64,000 nucleotides of DNA from the NCBI RefSeq assembly GCF_002741075.1, contig NZ_CP016634.1, positions 760,501 through 824,500 on the forward strand, read 5' to 3'. The notes beneath the pieces are model-generated. The model was not told the origin of the DNA and searched no databases. It saw only the letters and a program-made list of their open reading frames with translations. This document shows positions 45,065 through 54,483 of this stretch, piece by piece (position 1 is the stretch's first letter; the number at the start of each line of letters is the position of its first letter). Source of the DNA: Pseudomonas putida (lineage in GTDB: Bacteria > Pseudomonadota > Gammaproteobacteria > Pseudomonadales > Pseudomonadaceae). A program made the position numbers and the translations under genes.

Positions 45065-45186
45065 ATTGCCTGCAATTTCTGCAATCGTCAGCGCCTGGCA
45101 TCTGGCACTGGTGATGCTTGGGCAAAAATTGTTAGATTTCAGCCGGTTGAAATAGGGGCAAGCGGGCCCGATATAGGAGCTGTCGC

Positions 45187-45486
45187 ATGATTGCAAAAGA
45201 AGCTCGCCAGGCGTTGGCGCTGCAGCGCTTCGCCGAGGCCAATCCGCAATTGCTCGAGGAAATCCGCGAGCTGGATGCGCGTGAGCAGGCCCAGCAGATC
45301 CAATGGGCGTTCGAAGATGCGGCACAAGAGCAGGGTGTCGAGCCTTGGGAGCTGACGTTGCAATTGATCGCTCAAAGCCCCGAGGAGCTGCAGATCATGC
45401 GGCTCGAGGTGCACCGTGAGGTGGCTCAGACGCTGGGCATGAGCTGGGAAGAGTACTGCCAGTTCAACGAAATCGACCCCGACTGA
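45187..45486 (+). CDS. DUF6388-like small acidic protein
   Basis: A 99-residue, mostly helical, acidic cytosolic protein without membrane segments. AGGAG lies nine bases before the ATG. The family is restricted to Pseudomonas-like bacteria and has no known role. The segment EIRELDAREQAQQIQWAFED may form a coiled coil. It stands alone between the tRNA cluster and tig. No gene is seen in 45487-45736, which should carry the tig promoter. Confidence 0.65.
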   Translation: MIAKEARQALALQRFAEANPQLLEEIRELDAREQAQQIQWAFEDAAQEQGVEPWELTLQLIAQSPEELQIMRLEVHREVAQTLGMSWEEYCQFNEIDPD

Positions 45487-45736
45487 GTGCAGCCTTTATA
45501 TAGCTGCATTTGTTTGACAGGTTTTTACAGTGCGTGTGACGTGCAGTCGCCGTTACGCGCAAGCGATACGCAGGGGCTTCGGCGGTGCGCCGTACGGGCT
45601 CTTCAATAAAATTGACCGGCGTGGTTTTCCGTCGTCCGGGGTGGGGTGACTTCTGGTGCGTGAGTCACTAGAATGCTTGCCCTTGATTCTGGAGTCGGGC
45701 TATCGCCGGCTAACGTCTGTGCAACGAGGAATATCC

Positions 45737-47050
45737 ATGCAAGTTTCTGTTGAAAACACTTCCGCTCTCGAGCGTCGCATGACCATCGCCGTTCCGGCCG
45801 AGCGCGTCGAGAACGAAGTCAACAAGCGTCTGCAGCAGACTGCCAAGCGCGCCAAAGTCGCCGGCTTCCGCCCAGGCAAGGTGCCGATGAGCGTGATCCG
45901 CCAGCGTTTCGAAGCCGATGCTCGTCAAGAGGCTTTCGGTGACCTGGTCCAGGCTTCCTTCTACGAAGCCATCGTCGAGCAGAAGCTGAACCCGGCTGGT
46001 GCTCCTGCCGTCGAGCCGAAGTCCTTCGAAAAAGGCAAGGATCTGGAGTTCGTCGCGATCTTCGAAGTCTTCCCAGAGTTCACCGTGGGTGGCCTGGAGT
46101 CGATCAAGGTCGAGCGCCTGAGCGCCGACGTCGCTGACGCCGACCTGGACAACATGCTGGAAGTGCTGCGCAAGCAGAACGTCCGTTTCGAAGCCGTTGA
46201 GCGCGCCGCCCAGAACGACGATCAGGTCAACATCGACTTCGTCGGCAAGATCGACGGTGAAGCCTTCGCCGGTGGTTCGGCCAAGGGCACCCAGCTCGTG
46301 CTGGGCTCCGGTCGCATGATTCCAGGCTTCGAAGACGGCTTGGTGGGTGCCAAAGCTGGCGAAGAGCGCGTTGTCAACGTGACCTTCCCCGAGGACTACC
46401 AGAACCTGGACCTGGCCGGCAAGGCTGCCGAGTTCACCATCACCGTCAACAGCGTCTCGGCTCCTCAGCTGCCTGAACTGAACGAAGCCTTCTTCGCCCA
46501 GTTCGGCATCAAGGAATCGACCCTGGAAGGCTTCCGCGCCGAAGTTCGCAAGAACATGGAGCGTGAGCTGCGCCAGGCAATCAAGGCCAAGGTCAAGAAC
46601 CAGGTCATGGACGGTCTGCTGGCTGCCAACCCAATCGAAGTGCCAAAGGCTCTGCTGGAGAACGAAGTCAACCGTCTGCGCGTGCAGGCCGTTCAACAGT
46701 TCGGTGGCAACATCAAGCCTGAGCAACTGCCGGCCGAGCTGTTCGAAGAACAGGCCAAGCGCCGCGTGGTCCTGGGTCTGATCGTCGCTGAAGTGGTCAA
46801 GCAGTTCGAGCTGAAGCCGGACGATGCCAAGGTCCGCGAAATGATCGAGGAAATGGCCTCGGCCTACCAAGAGCCAGAACAGGTCATCGCTTGGTACTAC
46901 AAGAACGACCAGCAACTGAACGAAGTCCGTTCGGTTGTGCTGGAAGAGCAAGTTGTAGATACTGTCCTGCAGAAAGCGACTGTGACCGACAAGTCGGTCT
47001 CGTACGAAGAAGCTGTCAAGCCAGCACAGGCTCCTGCCGCCGCTGAGTGA
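45737..47050 (+). CDS. tig: Trigger factor chaperone
   Basis: A 437-residue ribosome-associated chaperone. The N-terminal ribosome-docking domain carries the signature [12 protein letters not shown] (about 45-56), the FKBP-type prolyl isomerase domain spans about 150-245 ([14 protein letters not shown]), and the C-terminal helical arms take up the rest. It binds nascent chains at the exit tunnel. The frame continues upstream to 45656, but ATG 45737 gives the family start [14 protein letters not shown]. It begins the tig-clpP-clpX-lon-hupB-ppiD block and has its own terminator. Confidence 0.96.
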   Translation: MQVSVENTSALERRMTIAVPAERVENEVNKRLQQTAKRAKVAGFRPGKVPMSVIRQRFEADARQEAFGDLVQASFYEAIVEQKLNPAGAPAVEPKSFEKGKDLEFVAIFEVFPEFTVGGLESIKVERLSADVADADLDNMLEVLRKQNVRFEAVERAAQNDDQVNIDFVGKIDGEAFAGGSAKGTQLVLGSGRMIPGFEDGLVGAKAGEERVVNVTFPEDYQNLDLAGKAAEFTITVNSVSAPQLPELNEAFFAQFGIKESTLEGFRAEVRKNMERELRQAIKAKVKNQVMDGLLAANPIEVPKALLENEVNRLRVQAVQQFGGNIKPEQLPAELFEEQAKRRVVLGLIVAEVVKQFELKPDDAKVREMIEEMASAYQEPEQVIAWYYKNDQQLNEVRSVVLEEQVVDTVLQKATVTDKSVSYEEAVKPAQAPAAAE

Positions 47051-47075
47051 TAGGTCTTCTCTCGTAGGAAACCCC

Positions 47076-47103
47076 CACAAGCCAGCCTTCGAGCTGGCTT
47101 GTG
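47076..47103 (+). terminator. Hairpin after tig
   Basis: A perfect 11-base stem CACAAGCCAGC / GCTGGCTTGTG with a six-base loop lies 26 bases after tig and 40 before clpP. There is little T-run, so read-through to clpP is likely. Confidence 0.6.
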
Positions 47104-47142
47104 CGTATTCAAGCCATGACTATTTGGGAGTGAGTGCAGGAC

Positions 47143-47784
47143 ATGTCCCGCAATTCTTATATTCAACAGAGCTCCGACATCCAGGCCGCAGGCGGTCTGG
47201 TCCCGATGGTTATCGAGCAGTCCGCCCGTGGCGAACGCGCCTACGACATCTACTCGCGCCTGTTGAAGGAGCGTGTGATTTTCCTGGTTGGTCCCGTAGA
47301 GGACTACATGGCCAACCTGGTGGTGGCACAACTGCTGTTCCTTGAAGCGGAAAACCCGGACAAGGATATCCATCTGTACATCAACTCGCCGGGTGGTTCG
47401 GTCACTGCTGGCATGTCGATTTACGACACCATGCAGTTCATCAAGCCGGACGTCTCGACCATCTGCATCGGTCAGGCCTGCAGCATGGGCGCGTTCCTGC
47501 TTGCAGCTGGTGCGGCAGGCAAGCGTCACTGTCTGCCGAACTCGCGCGTGATGATTCACCAGCCGCTGGGCGGCTTCCAGGGCCAGGCGACCGACATCGA
47601 GATCCATGCCCAGGAAATCCTCAATATCAAGGCGCGTCTGAACGAGTTGCTGGCCCATCACACTGGGCAGGACCTCGAGACCATCAAACGCGACACAGAG
47701 CGTGACAACTTCATGAGCGCCGCGCGCGCGGCCGAGTACGGCCTGATCGACTCGGTCTACGACAAGCGGCAACTGGCGTCCTGA
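47143..47784 (+). CDS. clpP: ATP-dependent Clp protease proteolytic subunit
   Basis: A 213-residue serine protease that forms the 14-subunit ClpP barrel. The catalytic Ser114 is in GQACSMGAF and His139 in VMIHQPLGG; the Asp lies about 50 residues further on. A short N-terminal propeptide is expected, with [20 protein letters not shown] just after it. It works with ClpX, encoded next, and ClpA. The ATG at 47143 is chosen over the in-frame codon at 47134. Confidence 0.97.
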   Translation: MSRNSYIQQSSDIQAAGGLVPMVIEQSARGERAYDIYSRLLKERVIFLVGPVEDYMANLVVAQLLFLEAENPDKDIHLYINSPGGSVTAGMSIYDTMQFIKPDVSTICIGQACSMGAFLLAAGAAGKRHCLPNSRVMIHQPLGGFQGQATDIEIHAQEILNIKARLNELLAHHTGQDLETIKRDTERDNFMSAARAAEYGLIDSVYDKRQLAS

Positions 47785-47801
47785 ACCAAGGTGCCAGAGC
47801 G

Positions 47802-47824
47802 GGTGGGCGCCGATGGCGCCCACC
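47802..47824 (+). terminator. Intercistronic hairpin between clpP and clpX
   Basis: A perfect 10-base stem GGTGGGCGCC / GGCGCCCACC with a GAT loop lies 17 bases after clpP. It lacks a T-run and may act as an attenuator that separates clpP and clpX levels. Confidence 0.5.
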
Positions 47825-47830
47825 TGCGGA

Positions 47831-47859
47831 CTTGAAAAAGCCCGCAATTGCCTTCATCT
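47831..47859 (+). promoter_or_regulatory. Possible sigma-32 promoter of clpX
   Basis: CTTGAAA (47831-47837) is a perfect heat-shock -35 element. The -10 candidate CCTTCATCT, 13 bases on, is a weak match to CCCCATNT. It lies 34 bases before the clpX ATG. Confidence 0.4.
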
Positions 47860-47892
47860 TGTGTTTCATGCCTACCGGATTGGATCGATCGA

Positions 47893-49176
47893 ATGACTGA
47901 CACCCGTAACGGCGAGGACAGCGGCAAATTGCTCTATTGCTCCTTCTGCGGCAAAAGCCAGCACGAAGTGCGCAAATTGATTGCCGGGCCCTCGGTATTT
48001 ATCTGCGACGAGTGCGTCGACCTGTGCAACGACATCATCCGTGAGGAGGTGCAGGAAGCCCAGGCCGAGAGCAACGCGCATAAATTGCCATCGCCGAAAG
48101 AAATCAGCGGTATCCTGGACCAGTACGTCATTGGTCAGGAACGCGCGAAAAAGGTGCTGTCCGTAGCGGTTTACAACCACTACAAGCGCCTGAACCAGCG
48201 TGACAAGAAGGGCGACGAAGTCGAACTCGGCAAGAGCAATATCCTGCTGATCGGGCCGACCGGCTCGGGCAAGACACTGCTCGCCGAAACCCTTGCACGC
48301 CTGTTGAACGTACCGTTCACCATTGCTGACGCCACCACCCTGACCGAAGCCGGTTACGTGGGGGAGGACGTCGAGAACATCATCCAGAAGCTGCTGCAAA
48401 AGTGCGACTACGACGTGGAAAAGGCCCAGATGGGCATTGTCTACATCGATGAGATCGACAAGATCTCGCGCAAGTCGGACAACCCGTCCATCACCCGCGA
48501 CGTTTCGGGTGAGGGTGTGCAGCAGGCGCTGTTGAAACTGATCGAAGGCACCGTGGCTTCCGTTCCGCCCCAGGGTGGTCGCAAGCATCCGCAACAGGAG
48601 TTCCTGCAGGTCGATACCCGCAATATCCTGTTCATCTGTGGTGGTGCGTTCTCGGGCCTGGAAAAGGTCATTCAGAACCGCTCCACCAAAGGTGGCATCG
48701 GTTTTGGCGCTGAGGTGCGCAGCAAGCAGGAAGGCAAGAAGGTTGGCGAGTCCCTGCGTGAGGTCGAGCCGGACGATCTGGTCAAGTTTGGCCTGATTCC
48801 GGAGTTCGTCGGCCGTCTGCCGGTGCTGGCAACCCTCGATGAGCTGGATGAGGCTGCATTGATGCAGATCCTCACCGAGCCGAAGAACGCCTTGACCAAG
48901 CAGTATGCCAAGCTGTTCGAGATGGAAGACGTGGATCTCGAGTTCCGCAGCGACGCGCTCAAGGCGGTTGCTCGCAAGGCGCTCGAGCGCAAGACCGGCG
49001 CCCGTGGCCTGCGTTCGATCCTCGAAGGCGTGCTGCTCGACACCATGTACGAGATTCCTTCGCAGAAGGAAGTCAGCAAGGTGGTGATCGACGAGAGCGT
49101 CATCGATGGCACTTCGAAGCCGTTGCTGATCTACGAGAACAGCGAGCCGCAAGCCAAGGCCGCACCTGACGCCTAA
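47893..49176 (+). CDS. clpX: ATP-dependent Clp protease ATPase subunit ClpX
   Basis: A 427-residue AAA+ unfoldase. The zinc-binding domain has Cys16, Cys19, Cys38 and Cys41 ([17 protein letters not shown]). The ATPase part has Walker [13 protein letters not shown], Walker [11 protein letters not shown], the pore loop GYVGEDV and the ClpP-docking IGF-like loop GIGFGAE. It feeds tagged substrates to ClpP. ATG 47893 is chosen because the zinc domain follows at the family distance. Confidence 0.97.
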   Translation: MTDTRNGEDSGKLLYCSFCGKSQHEVRKLIAGPSVFICDECVDLCNDIIREEVQEAQAESNAHKLPSPKEISGILDQYVIGQERAKKVLSVAVYNHYKRLNQRDKKGDEVELGKSNILLIGPTGSGKTLLAETLARLLNVPFTIADATTLTEAGYVGEDVENIIQKLLQKCDYDVEKAQMGIVYIDEIDKISRKSDNPSITRDVSGEGVQQALLKLIEGTVASVPPQGGRKHPQQEFLQVDTRNILFICGGAFSGLEKVIQNRSTKGGIGFGAEVRSKQEGKKVGESLREVEPDDLVKFGLIPEFVGRLPVLATLDELDEAALMQILTEPKNALTKQYAKLFEMEDVDLEFRSDALKAVARKALERKTGARGLRSILEGVLLDTMYEIPSQKEVSKVVIDESVIDGTSKPLLIYENSEPQAKAAPDA

Positions 49177-49257
49177 GTCGGGTAAGCCAAGTCGAGCAAG
49201 AAAGGGGCCTACGCAGGCTGTGTGAAAACCTAGCAATCTGTCCGGCCCTTTAAGAGA

Positions 49258-49289
49258 ATGCTCCGTATCGAAAGATACGGAGCATTTTT
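49258..49289 (+). terminator. Terminator after clpX
   Basis: A perfect 12-base stem ATGCTCCGTATC / GATACGGAGCAT with a GAAA tetraloop and a following TTTT. It lies 81 bases after clpX inside the inverted-repeat element. Confidence 0.85.
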
Positions 49290-49360
49290 CGTTATGGCCT
49301 ACATACAAGGAGAGTCTCGCAGCCAGACCCGCCTGTTCCCGGTCTCGCTGGAACAAAAAC

Positions 49361-49387
49361 AAACGCCCCGAATAAGGCGGGGCGTTT
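49361..49387 (-). terminator. Second hairpin inside the element
   Basis: AAACGCCCC / GGGGCGTTT with a nine-base loop. A T-rich run (TGTTTTTGTT) follows on the minus strand, so it would best stop transcription running leftward. Confidence 0.55.
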
Positions 49388-49456
49388 GGTCTAGGGCCTG
49401 TCAGTGTGTTTTCACACAGTCTGTACGGGCCCCTTTCTGCTTTTCCGATCTCAGCG

Positions 49457-49485
49457 CTTGTAATTTTACGGACCTGCCCCCACAT
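49457..49485 (+). promoter_or_regulatory. Putative sigma-32 promoter of lon
   Basis: CTTGTAA (49457-49463) and CCCCCACAT (49477-49485) with a 13-base spacer fit the heat-shock pattern CTTGAAA / CCCCATNT. They lie about 60 bases before the lon ATG. Confidence 0.55.
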
Positions 49486-49544
49486 TAGGTCCAAGCATCA
49501 TTTCCACCGGTTTCCGGCCATAAGGCCGCTGTAGAGGCGAAATC

Positions 49545-51941
49545 ATGAAGACCACCCTCGACTTGCCTCTTTTGCCATTGCGCGATGTCGTCGTCTATCC
49601 GCACATGGTCATCCCGCTGTTCGTGGGACGCGAGAAGTCCATCGAAGCCCTTGAGGCTGCGATGACGGGCGAGAAGCAGATCCTCCTGCTGGCCCAGAAG
49701 AATCCTGCCGACGATGATCCGGGCGAAGACGCCCTGTACCGCGTCGGTACCATTGCCACTGTCCTGCAACTGCTGAAGCTGCCTGACGGCACCGTCAAGG
49801 TGCTGGTCGAGGGCGAGCAGCGCGGCGCCGTCGAGCGTTTCACGGAAGTGGAAGGGCACATCCGTGCCGAAGTCACCCTGATCGATGAAGCCGAAGCCGC
49901 CGAGCGCGAGTCGGAAGTCTTCGTGCGCACGTTGCTGTCGCAGTTCGAGCAATACGTTCAGTTGGGCAAGAAGGTCCCGGCTGAAGTCCTGTCCTCGCTC
50001 AACAGCATTGAAGAGCCTGGCCGTCTGGTCGATACCATGGCCGCCCACATGGCCCTGAAGATCGAGCAGAAACAAGAAATCCTCGAAATCGTAGACCTGC
50101 CTGCCCGGGTCGAGCATGTCCTGGCATTGCTGGACGCGGAAATCGATCTGCTGCAGGTCGAGAAACGCATCCGTGGCCGGGTCAAGAAACAGATGGAGCG
50201 CAGCCAGCGCGAGTACTACCTGAATGAGCAGATGAAGGCCATTCAGAAAGAGCTCGGTGATGGTGACGAAGGCCACAACGAAGTCGAGGAGCTGAAAAAG
50301 CGCATCGAAGCCGCTGGCCTGCCCAAGGACGCCCTGGCCAAGGCCCAGGCCGAGCTGAACAAGCTCAAGCAGATGTCGCCGATGTCTGCTGAAGCCACCG
50401 TGGTCCGTTCCTACCTGGACTGGCTCGTGCAGGTGCCATGGAAAGCCCAGAGCAAGGTGCGTCTGGACCTGGCCAAGGCCGAGGAGATCCTCGATGCCGA
50501 CCATTATGGCCTGGAAGAGGTCAAGGAGCGCATCCTCGAGTATCTCGCCGTGCAGAAGCGCGTGAAGAAGATTCGTGGCCCTGTGCTGTGCCTGGTGGGG
50601 CCTCCTGGCGTGGGTAAAACCTCGCTGGCTGAATCTATCGCAGCCGCCACCAACCGCAAGTTTGTGCGAATGGCCCTGGGCGGTGTGCGTGACGAAGCCG
50701 AGATCCGTGGCCACCGCCGTACCTACATCGGCTCCATGCCGGGTCGTTTGATCCAGAAAATGACCAAGGTGGGTGTACGGAACCCGTTGTTCCTGCTCGA
50801 CGAGATCGACAAGATGGGCAGCGACATGCGTGGCGACCCGGCCTCGGCATTGCTGGAAGTGCTCGACCCTGAGCAGAACCACAACTTCAACGACCATTAC
50901 CTGGAGGTCGACTACGATCTCTCGGATGTGATGTTCCTGTGCACCTCGAACTCGATGAACATTCCGCCGGCGCTGCTCGACCGGATGGAAGTCATTCGCC
51001 TGCCGGGTTATACCGAGGACGAGAAGATCAACATCGCGGTCAAGTACCTCACGCCCAAGCAAGTGAAGGCCAATGGCCTGAAGAAGGGTGAACTGGAACT
51101 CGATGTCACGGCCATCCGCGACATCATTCGTTACTACACTCGCGAGGCCGGTGTGCGTGGCCTGGAGCGCCAGATCGCCAAGGTCTGCCGCAAGGTGGTC
51201 AAGGAGCACACTGGCGAGAAGCAACTCAAGGTCAAGGTGACCGGTGAGCAGCTCGAGCATCTGCTGGGCGTGCGCAAGTTCCGCTACGGCCTGGCCGAGC
51301 AGCAGGATCAAATCGGCCAGGTCACCGGTCTTGCCTGGACCCAGGTGGGCGGTGAACTGCTGACCATCGAAGCCGTGGTCATCCCTGGCAAGGGCCAGTT
51401 GATCAAGACCGGTTCCCTGGGCGACGTCATGGTCGAGTCGATCACCGCCGCGCAGACCGTGGTACGCAGCCGTGCCCGTAGCCTGGGTATCGCTGCCGAC
51501 TTCCATGAGAAGCACGACGTGCATATCCACATGCCAGAGGGTGCCACGCCCAAGGATGGCCCGAGTGCGGGTATCGGCATGTGCACCGCGCTGGTCTCTG
51601 CGCTCACTCAAATTCCGGTGCGCGCCGATGTGGCCATGACCGGTGAAATCACTCTGCGTGGCCAGGTTCTGGCCATCGGTGGCCTGAAGGAAAAACTCCT
51701 CGCGGCACACCGGGGAGGGATCAAGACGGTGATCATTCCCGAGGAAAACGTTCGTGATCTGAAGGAGATTCCGGAAAATATCAAACAGGATCTTCAGATC
51801 AAACCGGTCAAATGGATTGACGAAGTCCTCCAAATTGCGCTGCAATACGCCCCGGAGCCCTTGCCAGATGTGGCTCCGGAGATTGTCGCGAAAGATGAAA
51901 AGCGCGACGGCGATGCTAAGGAAAGAATCAGCACGCACTAG
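49545..51941 (+). CDS. lon: ATP-dependent protease Lon
   Basis: A 798-residue LonA protease. The N-terminal substrate-binding domain spans 1-200, a coiled coil about 200-280, and the AAA+ module has Walker [11 protein letters not shown] near 352-361 and Walker [12 protein letters not shown]. The protease domain has the Ser674-Lys717 dyad in [11 protein letters not shown] and [11 protein letters not shown]. It degrades misfolded and regulatory proteins in the cytosol. A heat-shock promoter candidate precedes it. A full-length antisense frame across the gene is a codon-bias shadow. Confidence 0.97.
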   Translation: MKTTLDLPLLPLRDVVVYPHMVIPLFVGREKSIEALEAAMTGEKQILLLAQKNPADDDPGEDALYRVGTIATVLQLLKLPDGTVKVLVEGEQRGAVERFTEVEGHIRAEVTLIDEAEAAERESEVFVRTLLSQFEQYVQLGKKVPAEVLSSLNSIEEPGRLVDTMAAHMALKIEQKQEILEIVDLPARVEHVLALLDAEIDLLQVEKRIRGRVKKQMERSQREYYLNEQMKAIQKELGDGDEGHNEVEELKKRIEAAGLPKDALAKAQAELNKLKQMSPMSAEATVVRSYLDWLVQVPWKAQSKVRLDLAKAEEILDADHYGLEEVKERILEYLAVQKRVKKIRGPVLCLVGPPGVGKTSLAESIAAATNRKFVRMALGGVRDEAEIRGHRRTYIGSMPGRLIQKMTKVGVRNPLFLLDEIDKMGSDMRGDPASALLEVLDPEQNHNFNDHYLEVDYDLSDVMFLCTSNSMNIPPALLDRMEVIRLPGYTEDEKINIAVKYLTPKQVKANGLKKGELELDVTAIRDIIRYYTREAGVRGLERQIAKVCRKVVKEHTGEKQLKVKVTGEQLEHLLGVRKFRYGLAEQQDQIGQVTGLAWTQVGGELLTIEAVVIPGKGQLIKTGSLGDVMVESITAAQTVVRSRARSLGIAADFHEKHDVHIHMPEGATPKDGPSAGIGMCTALVSALTQIPVRADVAMTGEITLRGQVLAIGGLKEKLLAAHRGGIKTVIIPEENVRDLKEIPENIKQDLQIKPVKWIDEVLQIALQYAPEPLPDVAPEIVAKDEKRDGDAKERISTH

Positions 51942-51966
51942 TACGTATTTCGCTGGGGGGCTTTCC

Positions 51967-51996
51967 TTGACAGTTTTTTCGGGGCCTTGCTATAAA
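51967..51996 (+). promoter_or_regulatory. Sigma-70 promoter of hupB
   Basis: TTGACA (51967-51972) and TATAAA (51991-51996) with an 18-base spacer, about 100 bases before the hupB GTG/ATG region. Consensus hexamers fit the very high expression of HU. Confidence 0.8.
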
Positions 51997-52094
51997 ACGG
52001 CACGCCAGTGTCAATAGGCCGCCCAGTGCTCGTTTCATAAGCTTTTCATTACATACTTAGAAACAAACTCAATAGAGATATAAGGGGACTTAGA

Positions 52095-52367
52095 GTGAAC
52101 AAGTCGGAACTGATTGACGCTATCGCCGCATCCGCTGACATTCCGAAAGCTGTAGCTGGCCGTGCGCTGGACGCAGTCATCGAATCCGTCACCGGCGCCC
52201 TGAAGCAAGGTGACGATGTTGTACTGGTTGGCTTCGGTACCTTCTCGGTCAAGGAGCGCGCTGAGCGCACCGGCCGCAACCCGCAAACCGGCAAGGCGAT
52301 CAAGATCGCTGCTGCCAAGGTTCCAGGCTTCAAGGCTGGCAAAGGCCTGAAAGACGCCGTCAACTAA
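52095..52367 (+). CDS. hupB: DNA-binding protein HU-beta
   Basis: A 90-residue nucleoid protein. The HU signature [21 protein letters not shown] spans the DNA-clasping arm at about 46-66, with the proline at its tip. The start is GTG at 52095 (GTGAACAAGTCGGAACTG), with AAGGGGA about ten bases upstream. It bends and compacts DNA as a dimer. It follows lon as in other gamma-proteobacteria and has its own promoter and terminator. Confidence 0.96.
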   Translation: MNKSELIDAIAASADIPKAVAGRALDAVIESVTGALKQGDDVVLVGFGTFSVKERAERTGRNPQTGKAIKIAAAKVPGFKAGKGLKDAVN

Positions 52368-52455
52368 GTCGTCTCTTTCAGCCGGACCTGGTTACTCCAG
52401 GCCCGACCGCGTGACGGCGGGGCCGCAAACGTTCCCGTTGGCACGCTCGCTTTGA

Positions 52456-52483
52456 AAAGGCGCATCCCACAGGATGCGCCTTT
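52456..52483 (+). terminator. Terminator of hupB
   Basis: A perfect 12-base stem AAAGGCGCATCC / GGATGCGCCTTT with a four-base loop lies about 90 bases after hupB, ending in TTTCTTCT. Confidence 0.8.
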
Positions 52484-52551
52484 CTTCTATCAGGACTCTA
52501 CCCACGCTCCGCGGTTGTCGACGCAGTGGTACAACCGTTTCTGGGGGACGC

Positions 52552-54423
52552 ATGCTGCAGAATATCAGGGACAATTCACAAGGTTGGATTGCCAAGACCA
52601 TCATCGGCCTTATCGTCGTGCTGATGGCGCTGACCGGCTTCGAGGCCATTTTCCAGGCCACCAGCCATAGCCAGGACGCCGCCAAGGTGAACGGCCAGAC
52701 CATCAGCCAGAACGAGCTGAGCCAGGCCGTCGACATGCAGCGCCGCCAGCTGATGCAACAGCTGGGCAAGGATTTCGACCCAGCGCTGCTGGATGAAAAG
52801 ATGCTGCGTGAAGCCGCGCTCAAAGGGCTGATCGAGCGCAAGCTGCTGTTGCAGGGTGCCGAGGATGCCAAGTTCGCCTTCTCCGAGGCCGCGCTGGATC
52901 AGCTGATCCTGCAAACGCCCGAGTTCCAGGTTGACGGCAAGTTCAGCGCCGAACGTTTCGATGCGGTCATTCGCCAGATGGGCTATGGCCGTATGCAGTT
53001 CCGCGAGATGCTGGCCGAGGAAATGCTTATCGGGCAACTGCGCACCGGTCTTGCCGGCAGCAGCTTCGTCACCGACAAACAGGTCGAAGCCTTCGCCCGC
53101 CTGGAGAAGCAAACCCGCGATTTCGCTTCGCTGACCTTCAAGGCCGACCCGGCCGCTGTCAAGGTGGGCGACGACGAGGTCAAGGCGCACTACGATCAGC
53201 ACGCCAAGGAATTCATGACGCCTGATCAGGTGGTCATTGATTACATCGAGCTGAAGAAATCGGCCTTCTTCGATCAGGTACAGGTCAACGAGGACGAGCT
53301 CAAGGCCCTGTACGAGAAGGAAATCGCCAACCTGGCCGAGCAGCGCCATGCCGCGCATATCCTCATCGAGGTCGATGACAAGGTTTCCGACGCACAGGCC
53401 AAGGCCCGTATCGAAGAGATCCAGCAGCGTCTGGCCAAGGGAGAGGACTTTGCCGCGCTGGCCAAGGAGTTCTCCAAGGACCCAGGTTCGGCCAGCAATG
53501 GTGGCGATCTGGGCTTCGCAGGCCCAGGCGTCTATGACCCAGCCTTCGAGGACGCCCTATACAAGCTGAACAAGGACCAGGTCTCCGCCCCGGTACGCAC
53601 CGAGTACGGTTACCACCTGATCAAGCTGCTGGGCGTGCAGGCGCCGCAAATCCCGACTTTCGCCAGCCTCAAGGACAAGCTGACCCGCGAGCTCAAGACC
53701 CAGCAGGTCGAGCAACGCTTCGTGGAAGTCACCAAGCAGTTGGAAGACGCAGCGTTCGAGGCCTCTGATCTGGCCCAACCGGCCCAGGACCTGGGCCTGA
53801 AAGTGCAGACTTCCGCTGCCTTCGGTCGTGAAGGTGGAGAGGGCATCACCGCCAACCGTTCGGTCGTCCAGGCAGCGTTCAGCGAGGAAGTGCTGGAAGA
53901 GGGTGCCAACAGCAACGCCATCGAGCTCGATCCGGAAACCGTGGTCGTGCTGCGCGTCAAGGAGCACCGCAAGCCTGAGCAACTGCCGCTGGAAGCCGTC
54001 GCCAAGAACATCCGCGAGCACCTGGCCAAGGAGAAGGCGACTGCCGATCTCAAGACCAAGGCCGACAAGCTGATCGCCGGCCTGCGTGATGGCACCATCC
54101 CGCTGACCAGCGAGCAGGACGGTCAGAAGTGGAAGACCCAGGAAGCGGTCACCCGTGGTCAGGACGGTATCGACCCGGCCGAGCTGCAAGCGGTATTCCG
54201 CCTGGCCAAGCCCGAGTCCAAGGACAAGCCGGTCTACGGTAGCGTGGTCCTGGGCGATGGCAGCCTGGTGGTGTTGCAGCTCAAGGGGGTCAACGAAGGC
54301 GCTGCGGCCACCGACGAGGAGAAAGCGCAGATCCGCCGTTACCTCGCTTCGCGTGCAGGCCAGCAGGACTTCGCGGCCTATCGCAAGCAACTGGAAGCCG
54401 CTGCTGACGTCACGCGCTACTAA
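52552..54423 (+). CDS. ppiD: Periplasmic chaperone/peptidyl-prolyl isomerase PpiD
   Basis: A 623-residue SurA/PpiD-like protein anchored by one N-terminal helix (TIIGLIVVLMALTGFEAIF, residues 14-32). A SurA_N-like chaperone region follows. The parvulin domain at about 265-365 has the motifs RHAAHILIEVDDKV and GDLGFAGPGVYDPAFEDALY. A second inactive-looking parvulin-like segment and a helical tail complete it. It assists outer-membrane protein folding at the Sec exit. The start ATG 52552 follows GGGGGACG. Confidence 0.94.
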   Translation: MLQNIRDNSQGWIAKTIIGLIVVLMALTGFEAIFQATSHSQDAAKVNGQTISQNELSQAVDMQRRQLMQQLGKDFDPALLDEKMLREAALKGLIERKLLLQGAEDAKFAFSEAALDQLILQTPEFQVDGKFSAERFDAVIRQMGYGRMQFREMLAEEMLIGQLRTGLAGSSFVTDKQVEAFARLEKQTRDFASLTFKADPAAVKVGDDEVKAHYDQHAKEFMTPDQVVIDYIELKKSAFFDQVQVNEDELKALYEKEIANLAEQRHAAHILIEVDDKVSDAQAKARIEEIQQRLAKGEDFAALAKEFSKDPGSASNGGDLGFAGPGVYDPAFEDALYKLNKDQVSAPVRTEYGYHLIKLLGVQAPQIPTFASLKDKLTRELKTQQVEQRFVEVTKQLEDAAFEASDLAQPAQDLGLKVQTSAAFGREGGEGITANRSVVQAAFSEEVLEEGANSNAIELDPETVVVLRVKEHRKPEQLPLEAVAKNIREHLAKEKATADLKTKADKLIAGLRDGTIPLTSEQDGQKWKTQEAVTRGQDGIDPAELQAVFRLAKPESKDKPVYGSVVLGDGSLVVLQLKGVNEGAAATDEEKAQIRRYLASRAGQQDFAAYRKQLEAAADVTRY

Positions 54424-54437
54424 GCGAACGCCCGCAA

Positions 54438-54472
54438 CAAGACAGGCCGCTCAAGCGGCCTGTCTTGTTTTT
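54438..54472 (+). terminator. Terminator of ppiD
   Basis: A perfect 13-base stem CAAGACAGGCCGC / GCGGCCTGTCTTG with a TCAA loop, followed by TTTTT, 14 bases after ppiD. The convergent patatin gene stops 12 bases beyond. Confidence 0.9.
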
Positions 54473-54483
54473 GGCATTCGGAG

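Larger units (their letters stand above)
49201..49436. mobile_element. MITE-like element between clpX and lon
   Basis: A 236-base noncoding element bounded by inverted repeats of 29 bases, 24 identical: 49201-49229, starting AAAGGGGCC and ending TGTGTGAAAAC, and 49408-49436, its inverse. The ends resemble those of IS1182/IS5-like elements. Inside are two strong hairpins, at 49258-49285 and 49361-49387. There is no transposase frame. It probably arose as a non-autonomous transposon that now supplies terminators. It fills most of the 368-base clpX-lon gap. Confidence 0.5.

Noticed and set aside
45710..47080. A 456-codon frame antisense to tig
   Set aside because: Shadow of the strongly biased tig codons; no family resemblance and no ribosome site.
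49485..51938. An 817-codon open frame antisense to lon
   Set aside because: It mirrors lon over its full length, is Asp/Leu/His-rich as expected from reading GC-rich codons backwards, and shows no domain.
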